Shown: positions 7,903-15,797 of the stretch, one piece after another
How the letters are laid out: each line of letters starts with the position of its first letter
Position numbering within the stretch: the stretch's first letter is position 1
From: Secundilactobacillus collinoides DSM 20515 = JCM 1123
GTDB lineage: Bacteria; Bacillota; Bacilli; Lactobacillales; Lactobacillaceae
Length of the DNA stretch: 51,640 bases
Direction: 5' to 3'
NCBI RefSeq assembly: GCF_001435975.1
Contig: NZ_AYYR01000009.1
Location: 1 to 51,640 of the forward strand
Made by a program: the position numbers and the translations under genes
Notes under the pieces: model-generated
Databases searched by the model: none
Told to the model about the DNA's origin: nothing
The model's input: the letters and a program-made list of their open reading frames with translations, nothing else

Positions 7903-9042
7903 ATGCAAATTCATGACACCACCAAGGCATTGGCCGGTCAAAACGATTTCGCCAGCCAAGCGCTGTTTAAACTCACTCAGGATCAAACACTGATCCAGCT
8001 GCAATTTACCGATGCGACCTCAGCTCAAGCTGACGCGTTAAGGACCCGCCTGCGCCAATTTGACGGCACCGTGACCCGCAAGGGGACAACGGTCAGCGGA
8101 CTGTTGGCGTATGAGGCCACCAAACAACTGAGCGACAACTGGCTGACCTGGTTCCCCGGCGAACAGGAAGCGGACAAACAACTGACCAACGTTTTGGCCA
8201 GCTATGAACTTGGCTGGCAGGCCAACGATTTCCGGTTTGAACTGCGCGAGAAACCAATGATCTACGCCATTATGAACATCACACCGGATTCCTTTTACGA
8301 TGGTGGTCGTTACCAGACTAAGGAAGCGGTCAGCGCCCACATTGCCGAGATGGTGGAAGCTGGCGCCGACCTCATCGAAGTCAATGGCCAAACGACCCGT
8401 CCCGGTTACACCGAAGTCACACCGGAAGTAGAAATTGAACGCACGATTCCGTACATTAAACAGATCAAACTGCTGTACCCCGACATGGCCGTGGGAATCG
8501 ATACCTACAAATTGCCCGTCATGAAAGCGGCTATCGATGCCGGGGTTGACGTCATTAACGACGTCAACAGCTTTATGGATGACCCTGAAAAATTACCTTA
8601 CTTGGCAAAACAACGTGTCGGACTGCTGACCATGCTCAACGGTCGCGGCAACGACTTTACAAATTTATCAGAAGAGATGCACACGTTCTTTGAAGATAAT
8701 ATCAAGGCAATCACGGACGCTGGTGTGGCTTTCGACCGCATCGCCTTAGATCAGGGTATCGGCTACTCCAAACTCCCCGACAGCAAGCAGGATTTTGTTA
8801 TGATGCGTAACGTCGATCAGTTCAACGACCTCAACCGGCCAATGATGGTCGCCGTGTCACGCAAGGGCTTCTACAAGCAGCTGCTTGGCCTAGAAAAAGA
8901 CGACCGCTTGCCAATGACACTGATCACTGAAACTGAAATGATGCTGAAGGGCGGGCGAATCATTCGCGTGCACGATGTTGAAGAGACGCGGCAGATGATC
9001 ACGTTCTTAGATGAGATTGAGAAGGGGTATTGGCTGGCTTAG
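7903..9042 (+). CDS. folP: Dihydropteroate synthase
   Basis: Condenses hydroxymethyl-dihydropterin pyrophosphate with p-aminobenzoate. The 379 residues exceed the usual 270-280 because of an N-terminal extension of about 115 residues without a recognised domain; long forms are known in lactobacilli. The TIM-barrel core starts at YAIMNITPDSFYDGG (about 119-133) and continues with VNGQTTRPG (normally GGESTRPG), VGIDTYKLPVM, VDVINDVNSF, LDQGIGYSK (normally DPGxGF), VAVSRKGF and IRVHDV. The pABA-binding loops are thus altered, but the SRK and RxHD elements remain. ATG 7903 was chosen because the residues coded upstream look non-coding and GAGAAGAG precedes it. It follows the RdgB-like gene after 149 nt, a gap containing two GCAGAAAATAG direct repeats. 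Confidence 0.93.
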   Translation: MQIHDTTKALAGQNDFASQALFKLTQDQTLIQLQFTDATSAQADALRTRLRQFDGTVTRKGTTVSGLLAYEATKQLSDNWLTWFPGEQEADKQLTNVLASYELGWQANDFRFELREKPMIYAIMNITPDSFYDGGRYQTKEAVSAHIAEMVEAGADLIEVNGQTTRPGYTEVTPEVEIERTIPYIKQIKLLYPDMAVGIDTYKLPVMKAAIDAGVDVINDVNSFMDDPEKLPYLAKQRVGLLTMLNGRGNDFTNLSEEMHTFFEDNIKAITDAGVAFDRIALDQGIGYSKLPDSKQDFVMMRNVDQFNDLNRPMMVAVSRKGFYKQLLGLEKDDRLPMTLITETEMMLKGGRIIRVHDVEETRQMITFLDEIEKGYWLA

Positions 9043-9268
9043 TTTTGCCTTCTGTGTTCGTTGCATGCAGCGAGTGAACGTAGTGTGGTAATGGCTCGCG
9101 AAAATTGTCGAACGCCATTCATTATGACCCGCAGTTGCGTTTTTATTGATGCCAAGTACCACAATCACTTTAAAAATAGTTCACGACGTATTTGCGCACA
9201 ACGGAACGGAACGACATTTTTAACCAAGACTGATGCGCACTCTCTTAAAATTAAAATTAGATTAAAGG

Positions 9269-9297
9269 TTGACGCGATAAGGTTAATATGTTTTAAT
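9269..9297 (+). promoter_or_regulatory. Promoter of the aromatic operon leader
   Basis: A -35 TTGACG (9269-9274) and a -10 TTTAAT (9292-9297) are separated by 17 nt. Transcription would start near 9304, about 22 nt before the leader-peptide ATG. The region 9043-9268 holds no gene and no clear folP terminator. Confidence 0.75.
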
Positions 9298-9325
9298 GTA
9301 ATCAACATTTACTAGAAGGGAACTA

Positions 9326-9388
9326 ATGACGATGACAAAGACTTTAACCAAAGTTAATGCGTATTATTACGGCTACTACTTTAGTTAG
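9326..9388 (+). CDS. Tyrosine-rich leader peptide of the aromatic operon
   Basis: Twenty codons reading MTMTKTLTKVNAYYYGYYFS and then TAG. AGAAGGG lies 5 nt before this ATG and 11 nt before a second in-frame ATG at 9332. Five of the last eight residues are Tyr and one is Phe. Hairpin 9384-9416 starts at the stop codon, a near-repeat set of pairing segments follows, and an intrinsic terminator sits 28 nt before the first operon gene. This is the layout of a ribosome-mediated attenuator: slow decoding of Tyr codons when charged tRNA-Tyr is scarce should favour read-through. Translation and sensing are inferred; the coding content and structure are visible. Confidence 0.85.
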   Translation: MTMTKTLTKVNAYYYGYYFS

Positions 9389-9482
9389 CGTCCGCAGCGA
9401 GATGCGGACGCCTAACCACGCGTTCGCGTCTAAAGCTAAGCCGTCAATTTGTCGTGCCAGCTAGACGTGAAGTTCTAGCCGG
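9384..9482 (+). promoter_or_regulatory. Pause and competing hairpins of the aromatic attenuator
   Basis: The first hairpin pairs GTTAG-CGTCCGCA (9384-9396) with TGCGGACG-C-CTAAC (9403-9416), one C bulged. The second pairs CCAGCTAGA (9457-9465) with TCTAGCCGG (9474-9482), with one A-C mismatch. The latter segment can instead pair with ACCAGCTAG (9519-9527), the left arm of the terminator, so the two states exclude each other. The exact switching route from ribosome position to terminator is not resolved by eye. Confidence 0.7.
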
Positions 9483-9517
9483 TACTAGTCATTTATTCCG
9501 TTTACGGATAAAAAACT

Positions 9518-9550
9518 AACCAGCTAGGACAGTTGTCTAGCTGGTTTTTT
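9518..9550 (+). terminator. Attenuator terminator before the aromatic operon
   Basis: A perfect 10-bp stem, AACCAGCTAG (9518-9527) with CTAGCTGGTT (9537-9546), loop of 9 nt, followed by TTTTC. It lies between the leader peptide and the Shine-Dalgarno of the first structural gene, so it controls entry into the operon. Confidence 0.9.
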
Positions 9551-9578
9551 CTTTATCAAAAACAAGGAGTGAGTGGAA

Positions 9579-11087
9579 ATGTCAAAGCCTCAGAAACGAA
9601 TCTTATCGATATGCCTCTACCTGAACTACTTGGTTCACGGGTTCGGGCTGATTATCCTAACACAAAATATGCAATCCCTCGGGCGCTTTTGGAGCGTACC
9701 GATTGCCACCGTGTCATACGTGGTATCAGGGATCGGGATCGGCCGGTTACTTGCCTACTTTGTGTTTGGTTACCTATCAGACCGGTTCGGACGCAAGTTT
9801 CTGATTTACGTTGGCGTTTTCTCCTACTTGATCTTCTTCCTGGGCATGCCGTTCGTGAAGAACATTCAGTTGGCTTACCTGTTTGCTATCATGGCTGGGA
9901 TCGCCAACTCTGCACTGGATTCAGGGACTTACCCGACCTTCGTTGAAATGGGCGGCAAGTCCAGCGCATCAAACGTCTTCATTAAGGCATTCATGTCCGT
10001 AGGGGAATTCATCTTGCCGCTGCTGGTTGCAACGCTGGATACCCAAAAGATGTGGTTCGGCTGGTCCTTCATGGTCGCCGCTGTTATCTTAGTGGCTAAC
10101 TTCTTCTTGTTAAACCGGGTGACGTTCCCGAAGCGCAATCAGGTCGATGAAACGACTGAACTGGCACAGGAACATTTATCCCGGCCGAAGAAATGGATCG
10201 CCACCGCAGCCCTGTCTATTTACGGTTACACCAGCATGGCCATCATGATCCTGTTCACTCAGTGGATCACGATGTTTGCCACCAACGAATTGAACTACAG
10301 CGCGCTGATTGGGCACGGCTTACTCTCACTCTATAGTATCGGGTCTATCTCAGGGGTCATCGTTACCTTCGCACTGCTTCGTCGGCAAGTTTCTGAAGCC
10401 GGACTGCTGGTGGTCAACAACGCCCTATCACTGGTTGCCTTAGTTATTCTTTGTACCACATCGATTCAATGGCTGTCCGCAGCGGTTTGCTTCGTCTTTG
10501 GGTTTACCGCGGCTGGTGGGATGATGCAGGTGGCCTTAAACATCTTCCTGCGGCTCTACCCGCAACACAAGGGGCTCGTTACTGGGACGTACTTCACATT
10601 CGGCAGTGTCGCCACATTTACCGTTCCAGTGGTCACCGGGTGGCTCTCTAAACAGAGCATCGCCCGCGCCATGGACGCCGACATTATCGTCGGTATCCTC
10701 GGCACCATCGTCGTTTTGCTGGTTGCCATGACGGTTGGCCGGCAAGCCTCACTGACAACGGCGCGCAAAGAAATCAATCATCTGGACAAAGATATTGTTA
10801 AACTCTTGGCAAAACGCTTCGACGCTGTCACCATGGTCAATGAAGCCAAACGTGCTTCGAATTTACCCGTCATGGATCATGGGCGGGAAGACCAAGTGCT
10901 CAAACGGGTCGCTGAAAATGATCCGAACCCGGAAACGCGCGCATACATGCAGGACATTTACACCCACATCATGCGTAATTCCCGCGAATACCAAGCTAAA
11001 CTCACGACTGAAAACGCGCTGAAGGATAAGGAAACGGTCAAGCACGACAAACCGCTCCCAGCTTCCAGCCAACTCACAAATAAGTAA
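9579..11087 (+). CDS. MFS transporter fused to a chorismate mutase domain
   Basis: A 502-residue two-part protein. Residues 1 to about 390 form a 12-helix major facilitator with the loop motif GYLSDRFGRK. Residues about 394-476 are an AroQ-type chorismate mutase. The AroQ active-site set is all visible: R in TARKEI, R in LLAKRF, K in NEAK, D in PVMDHG, R and E in GREDQ, and Q in SREYQ. The mutase should turn chorismate into prephenate, the substrate of TyrA encoded downstream. The carrier's substrate is unknown; shikimate, quinate or an aromatic compound is plausible from context. AAGGAG lies 9 nt before ATG 9579. First gene after the attenuator; aroC follows after 20 nt. A transporter-enzyme fusion of this kind is unusual. 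Confidence 0.9.
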   Translation: MSKPQKRILSICLYLNYLVHGFGLIILTQNMQSLGRFWSVPIATVSYVVSGIGIGRLLAYFVFGYLSDRFGRKFLIYVGVFSYLIFFLGMPFVKNIQLAYLFAIMAGIANSALDSGTYPTFVEMGGKSSASNVFIKAFMSVGEFILPLLVATLDTQKMWFGWSFMVAAVILVANFFLLNRVTFPKRNQVDETTELAQEHLSRPKKWIATAALSIYGYTSMAIMILFTQWITMFATNELNYSALIGHGLLSLYSIGSISGVIVTFALLRRQVSEAGLLVVNNALSLVALVILCTTSIQWLSAAVCFVFGFTAAGGMMQVALNIFLRLYPQHKGLVTGTYFTFGSVATFTVPVVTGWLSKQSIARAMDADIIVGILGTIVVLLVAMTVGRQASLTTARKEINHLDKDIVKLLAKRFDAVTMVNEAKRASNLPVMDHGREDQVLKRVAENDPNPETRAYMQDIYTHIMRNSREYQAKLTTENALKDKETVKHDKPLPASSQLTNK

Positions 11088-11107
11088 CGGAAAGGAATCA
11101 CTCACTT

Positions 11108-12274
11108 ATGAACTACTTAACTGCAGGAGAATCACACGGCCCCCAACTCACCGGTATTATTGAGGGACTGCCGGCCGGCCTGACGCTGGATATCGACGCC
11201 ATTAACGCCCAACTGGCAGCCCGCCAAGGCGGTTATGGCCGCGGCAACCGGCAGAAGATCGAACACGATGAGGTCACCATTGTCGGCGGGGTTCGCCACA
11301 AAAAAACTTTAGGGTCACCAATTGCACTGGTCGTAAATAACCGCGACCACGCGCACTGGTCCGAGATTATGGACCCGATTGCTGATGAAACAGCTGCTAA
11401 TTCAGTTCGTAAGGTTGAACGGCCGCGTCCCGGACACGCTGATTTAGTCGGCGGCATGAAGTACGGTCACCGCGATTTACGAAACGTCCTGGAACGCTCA
11501 TCAGCCCGTGAAACAGCCATCCGGGTCGCCATCGGCGCAGTATGCAAGCAGTTTCTGGAACAACTTGGCATCAAGCTGGTTGGCTACGTTCAGCAAATCG
11601 GTCCCGTTAAGGCGGATGACCAGAACCCGTTAAACGTGGCCGATATCGAAAAAACAATTTTGGCTAACGATTTACGAATCGTACAGCCGGACAAGATTGA
11701 TGAGATCCACGACCTGATCGACAAGACCAAGAAGGACGGGGACACCCTCGGCGGTATCATTCGCGTGGTGGCCACCAACGTACCGGCTGGTTTAGGCAGT
11801 TACATCAGCTGGGACACCAAGTTAGACGCTAAGTTGGCAGCCGCTGTTGTCGGCGTTAACGCCATGAAGGGGGTTGAGATTGGCGACGGCTTCAAGGCCG
11901 CGACCAGCTTCGGCAGTGACGTCATGGACGAGATCGACTGGCACGATGGCGAAGGGTTCGACCGCGAAAGCGACCACTTAGGCGGCTTTGAAGGCGGAAT
12001 GACTAACGGGATGCCAATTATTATCAAGGCAGCCATGAAGCCGATTCCAACCCTCTACAAACCACTGCAGTCCGTTGATGTTGACACTAAGGAAGTTAAG
12101 AAGGCCAACGTGGAACGTTCCGATACAACAGCCATCGTGCCCGCTTCGATCGTGATCGAGAGTGTCGTGGCCATTGAACTCGCTAAGGCTATCACCGACA
12201 CCTTTGATGGCAGCAACATGAGCCGACTCAAGCAACAAATTGCAGACTACCGTAATGAATTGAAAAATTTCTAA
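11108..12274 (+). CDS. aroC: Chorismate synthase
   Basis: Makes chorismate from 5-enolpyruvylshikimate-3-phosphate using reduced FMN. The 388 residues match the family, with signatures LTAGESHGPQLTGIIEG (4-20), GGYGRGNRQKIE, RPRPGHADLVGGMKYG, RNVLERSSARETA and ERSDTTAIVPA. It is preceded by a good Shine-Dalgarno (GGAAAGGA). It follows the transporter-mutase fusion and precedes aroA by 69 nt. Confidence 0.97.
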   Translation: MNYLTAGESHGPQLTGIIEGLPAGLTLDIDAINAQLAARQGGYGRGNRQKIEHDEVTIVGGVRHKKTLGSPIALVVNNRDHAHWSEIMDPIADETAANSVRKVERPRPGHADLVGGMKYGHRDLRNVLERSSARETAIRVAIGAVCKQFLEQLGIKLVGYVQQIGPVKADDQNPLNVADIEKTILANDLRIVQPDKIDEIHDLIDKTKKDGDTLGGIIRVVATNVPAGLGSYISWDTKLDAKLAAAVVGVNAMKGVEIGDGFKAATSFGSDVMDEIDWHDGEGFDRESDHLGGFEGGMTNGMPIIIKAAMKPIPTLYKPLQSVDVDTKEVKKANVERSDTTAIVPASIVIESVVAIELAKAITDTFDGSNMSRLKQQIADYRNELKNF

Positions 12275-12343
12275 GTCATTTATATTTCCAAAAGACAAAC
12301 GATGCGTTATCTTACCTATTAACTATTTATTGGAGGCCCCAGA

Positions 12344-13639
12344 TTGAAAACACTGAACGGAAAACCAAGCACCGATTTACACGGCACTCTGGTGGTGCCC
12401 GGTGATAAGAGTATTTCTCATCGGGGCATCATGCTAGGTGCCATCAGCGAAGGCACCACACACTTATCCCATTTTCTAACCTCTGCTGACTGTCTATCAA
12501 CGTTAGCCGCCTTTCAGCAATTAGGTGTGCACATTGAACGAGACGGTCAAGATGTGACCATCCACGGGGTGGGCTTACATGGACTGAAGCCGAGTGCCCA
12601 ACCACTAGATATGGGCAACTCGGGGACGACGACCCGCCTGATATCCGGCCTGTTGGCAGGCCAGTCGTTTACCAGTACTTTGATTGGCGACGCCTCACTC
12701 TCAAAACGGCCGATGAAACGGGTCAGCGTGCCGCTTAGCGAAATGGGTGCGAACATTGAAACGACTGACGGCCACTTGCCGATGACCATCACCGGAAGCC
12801 CGCTTCACAGCGTGACCTACCAGCTTCAGGTTGCCAGTGCACAGGTCAAAAGCGCGCTGATTCTGGCAGCGTTACAGGCTGACAAGCCCAGCACCTTGGT
12901 GGAACAGCTGCCGACCCGGGACCACACCGAACGGATGCTGACCCAGTTCGGCGGTGACATCGCTACGGCAGCTGACGGGGTAACGATCACCGTTCAGCCG
13001 CAACCGCACCTCACCGGTCAAACCATGACGGTGCCCGGCGACATGTCCTCCGCGGCGTTCTTCATGGTTGCCGCTAGCCTGGTGCCGAATTCCAAGATCA
13101 CACTGAAGGATGTGGGGTTGAACAAGACGCGGACCGGTCTGCTGAACATTCTGCAGCGCATGGGCGGTAAGGTCAGCATTGACGCCGCGCCAACTGACGG
13201 CGAACCGATTGGTGATTTAACCATTGAAACGGCTGACCTGCACCCCATTAACATCGGCGCGGCAGATATTCCAGCCGTGATCGATGAACTGCCGCTGGTT
13301 GCTTTGCTGGCAGCGAAGGCGGATGGCATCAGCCGAATCACTGGTGCCGAAGAACTGCGGGTCAAAGAAACTGACCGAATTGCCGCCATCGTGCAAGAGT
13401 TTACGAAGCTTGGTATCAACATCGAAGAACTGCCAGACGGGTTCGTCATTGATGGGCGAATGCCGTGGCACGTAACAGATAACCAGCTGGACGCGCACGA
13501 TGATCACCGGATCGGGATGGTTCTAGGCGTTGCCGGCTTGCTGGTCGACAAACCGGTGCAACTTGCCGGTGCCGACAGTGTTCGCATTTCTTATCCTGAA
13601 TTTTTCGACGACCTCAACACACTGTTACCAAAGGAGTGA
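12344..13639 (+). CDS. aroA: 3-phosphoshikimate 1-carboxyvinyltransferase (EPSP synthase)
   Basis: Joins phosphoenolpyruvate to shikimate-3-phosphate. The 431 residues have PGDKSISHRGIMLGAI near 19-34, LDMGNSGTTTRL, the repeated-domain motif PGDMSSAAFFM, RVKETDRI, and DAHDDHRIGM near the end. The start is TTG at 12344-12346, supported by TGGAGG 7 nt upstream. No ATG is available nearby. The tyrA start follows within 4 nt of its stop. Confidence 0.97.
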   Translation: MKTLNGKPSTDLHGTLVVPGDKSISHRGIMLGAISEGTTHLSHFLTSADCLSTLAAFQQLGVHIERDGQDVTIHGVGLHGLKPSAQPLDMGNSGTTTRLISGLLAGQSFTSTLIGDASLSKRPMKRVSVPLSEMGANIETTDGHLPMTITGSPLHSVTYQLQVASAQVKSALILAALQADKPSTLVEQLPTRDHTERMLTQFGGDIATAADGVTITVQPQPHLTGQTMTVPGDMSSAAFFMVAASLVPNSKITLKDVGLNKTRTGLLNILQRMGGKVSIDAAPTDGEPIGDLTIETADLHPINIGAADIPAVIDELPLVALLAAKADGISRITGAEELRVKETDRIAAIVQEFTKLGINIEELPDGFVIDGRMPWHVTDNQLDAHDDHRIGMVLGVAGLLVDKPVQLAGADSVRISYPEFFDDLNTLLPKE

Positions 13640-13643
13640 CGCA

Positions 13644-14510
13644 ATGACGACGGTATTTATCAGCGGCCTGGGACTGATCGGCAGTTCCCTGGCCCGAATC
13701 ATGCAACAGATTGACACTGACACCACGGTGTTAGGCGCCGACCCCAACGACGATACCAGCCAGTTTCTGCTGGCCCAGGGGGTGATCGATGCCCGTACCA
13801 CGTTTGCTGAAGGCAGCGCGAAGGCGGACGTAATCATTCTAGCTGGACCGGTATCTGTGATTACGAAACAACTTGCTGCGCTGGCCGACCTGCCGCTGAA
13901 GCCAAACGTGGTGGTCATCGATGTTGGCAGCACAAAACGTCAGGTAATGGCAGCTGCAAAACCATTACAGAAAAAGGGCATCGCCTTTATGGGCGGCCAT
14001 CCGATGGCCGGTTCCCACGAAACTGGGGGTCGGGCCGGTCGGGTCAACCTCTTTGACGGCGCGGTGTACTTTCTGGTCGACGGTTCCCAGAGGCTGGAAC
14101 AGCGCCAACTGTTTCAACGCCTATTGGCGCCCGCACAGTTACGCTGGGTGACCATTGAAGCCGAACAGCACGATCAACTTGTCAGCCAGATCAGTCACGT
14201 GCCGCACGTTTTGGCGGCTACCCTGATCAACACAGCAGTGGCAGAGTTAAAGAATGACCCTGTCGGCCTCAAGGCCGCCGCGGGCGGGTTTAAGAGTACC
14301 ACCCGCATTGCCGCGTCTGACCCCACCATGTGGACGGCCATTATGCTGAGTAATACCGAAGCCATAACATCACAGTTAGATGATTACATTGCCACGTTAA
14401 CTAAGATCAAAACCGCCATTGCGGCGGGTGATGAACCACAGATCCACGATTTTTTTGAACAGGCGCAACGCACGCGCCAACAACTTGACCGCACCACCGA
14501 GGAGGGCTAA
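13644..14510 (+). CDS. tyrA: Prephenate dehydrogenase
   Basis: Oxidatively decarboxylates prephenate to 4-hydroxyphenylpyruvate, the precursor of tyrosine. The 288 residues begin with a Rossmann GLGLIGSSLA (about 8-17) and contain VIDVGSTKR, the catalytic-region GGHPMAGSHETG and SHVPHVLAATL. ATG 13644 has AAGGAG 8 nt upstream; the reading frame is open further upstream inside aroA, but that is not coding. There is no C-terminal ACT domain, so feedback control by tyrosine would have to come from elsewhere, which fits the Tyr-rich leader. Confidence 0.95.
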   Translation: MTTVFISGLGLIGSSLARIMQQIDTDTTVLGADPNDDTSQFLLAQGVIDARTTFAEGSAKADVIILAGPVSVITKQLAALADLPLKPNVVVIDVGSTKRQVMAAAKPLQKKGIAFMGGHPMAGSHETGGRAGRVNLFDGAVYFLVDGSQRLEQRQLFQRLLAPAQLRWVTIEAEQHDQLVSQISHVPHVLAATLINTAVAELKNDPVGLKAAAGGFKSTTRIAASDPTMWTAIMLSNTEAITSQLDDYIATLTKIKTAIAAGDEPQIHDFFEQAQRTRQQLDRTTEEG

Positions 14511-14513
14511 CTT

Positions 14514-15044
14514 ATGAAAGCAATTTTAGTAGGATTCATGGGCAGTGGCAAAACCACTGTCGGCCAACTTTTGGCAGACGAGCTACATACGGAACACAGT
14601 GATTTGGATGATTTGATCGTGCAACATGCCGGCAAATCCATTCCCGAAATTTTTGACCAGGACGGCGAATTTGCTTTCCGACGCATGGAACACGATGTTT
14701 TGGCAGATGCAATGAAGAACACCCAAGGCATCTTATCAACTGGCGGCGGGACACCGATTCAAGAATCAAACTTCAACCTCTTAAGAGCCAGTGACGTCCC
14801 AGTTATTTTACTGAACGTCAAGCCAGAAACAGTTTTGGCACGCATTGGCGGCGCGGATGGCCGACCAGTTATCAAAAAAGTTGGCATCGACGGTATCGCT
14901 GGGCTGAAGGCACAACGGGACCCGCATTACCACAGTGTTAGTGACGTTGAAATCGAAACCGACAACCTGACACCAGAGGAGGTCGTTGCGGCCATTTGTC
15001 GATTTCACCAATTTGAATTAGACGATCAAGCTGACATTATTTAA
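14514..15044 (+). CDS. aroK: Shikimate kinase
   Basis: Phosphorylates shikimate with ATP. The 176 residues hold the P-loop GFMGSGKTTVG (7-17), the shikimate-binding HSDLDDLI (a DxD motif), FAFRRMEHDVL and STGGGTP. It starts 3 nt after tyrA and ends 1 nt before the next small gene. Confidence 0.95.
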   Translation: MKAILVGFMGSGKTTVGQLLADELHTEHSDLDDLIVQHAGKSIPEIFDQDGEFAFRRMEHDVLADAMKNTQGILSTGGGTPIQESNFNLLRASDVPVILLNVKPETVLARIGGADGRPVIKKVGIDGIAGLKAQRDPHYHSVSDVEIETDNLTPEEVVAAICRFHQFELDDQADII

Positions 15045-15045
15045 T

Positions 15046-15300
15046 ATGGAACACATCACGTTACCACTGGTCCTCGATAAGGCTATTAAACAGCGCTACG
15101 CCGACGGTACCAGCCTTTCCTACGTTGTTACCCGCAACCCGTTTGAAACGACCCAGTATGGCGTTCATTTGGATCTGATGGACAAGCGGGGAAAGATCTA
15201 TCACAAAACTGAAGTGTATTTTGATCCTGGTGAATTAATTTCCCAACCGTTTGAAGTTAATGGCGGTGCGTTTGAACTGGAATTGAAGCCGGATGATTGA
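15046..15300 (+). CDS. Small unknown protein at the end of the aromatic operon
   Basis: Eighty-four residues, start ATG one nucleotide after the aroK stop, so translation is probably coupled. It is rich in beta-prone stretches (YGVHLDLMDKRGKIYHKTEVYF split over the middle) and ends with acidic residues. No signal peptide, membrane segment, cysteine pair or motif known to me. A terminator follows immediately, making it the last gene of the operon. It is real by position and composition; its function is unknown. Confidence 0.75.
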   Translation: MEHITLPLVLDKAIKQRYADGTSLSYVVTRNPFETTQYGVHLDLMDKRGKIYHKTEVYFDPGELISQPFEVNGGAFELELKPDD

Positions 15301-15302
15301 TT

Positions 15303-15333
15303 TTAAGACCCGTTGTCGCTGGGTCTTTTTGTC
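15303..15333 (+). terminator. Terminator of the aromatic operon
   Basis: AAGACCC and GGGTCTT arms with a 9-nt loop, then a run of T residues, immediately after the last stop. Confidence 0.9.
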
Positions 15334-15709
15334 ATGTTTCATAGTGTGCAGTTTGATACAACGTCAGCAGCAATACATAGCATTTAGCCAACAAGCATTA
15401 TTTTTTTTCGAGGTTGCTGTTGCATCATTCGCAATGTGCCGCCTCTCTTTGGACGTTGCTTAATCACGAAGAGGAACGCAAATTGACCTTGGTTGGTATT
15501 GAAGATACAAGCATCGTCCCACAGCTGTCTGGCAGGTCGGCAGAGTAAGTAAAAGGGTCATTTTTGTCCAGACTAGTCGCCTGAATCCGGAAAGCTCTGC
15601 CAAGCCAATGTTACCAATTCGTAGCGAGAATTTAATTTTTGACACAGAAATCGAACGAGTTCTTAAAATGCGTTAAAAACTTGTAAAAGTTTCAAAATAC
15701 CCCTTGGTT
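15334..15709. other. Intergenic stretch with no gene seen
   Basis: About 375 nt with no convincing frame or strong structure. It separates the aromatic operon terminator from the promoter of the secreted-protein gene. Confidence 0.5.
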
Positions 15710-15738
15710 TTGACATCATAAAACGTTACACTTACAAA
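15710..15738 (+). promoter_or_regulatory. Promoter of the secreted-protein gene
   Basis: A consensus -35 TTGACA (15710-15715) is followed after 17 nt by TACAAA (15733-15738). A strong Shine-Dalgarno (AAAGGAG) comes before ATG 15798. Confidence 0.75.
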
Positions 15739-15797
15739 CGGAAATTAGTTTAGTGGGTCAGACCGCTAAGCATTTAAATTAAAGGAGCGATTAAGTA

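Noticed and set aside
9061-9315. Open frame before the aromatic leader
   Set aside because: It has no ribosome site and overlaps the promoter of the leader; the composition is not coding-like.
9389-9550. T-box riboswitch for the aromatic operon
   Set aside because: I found no T-box sequence or specifier stem; the Tyr-rich peptide with competing hairpins explains the region better.
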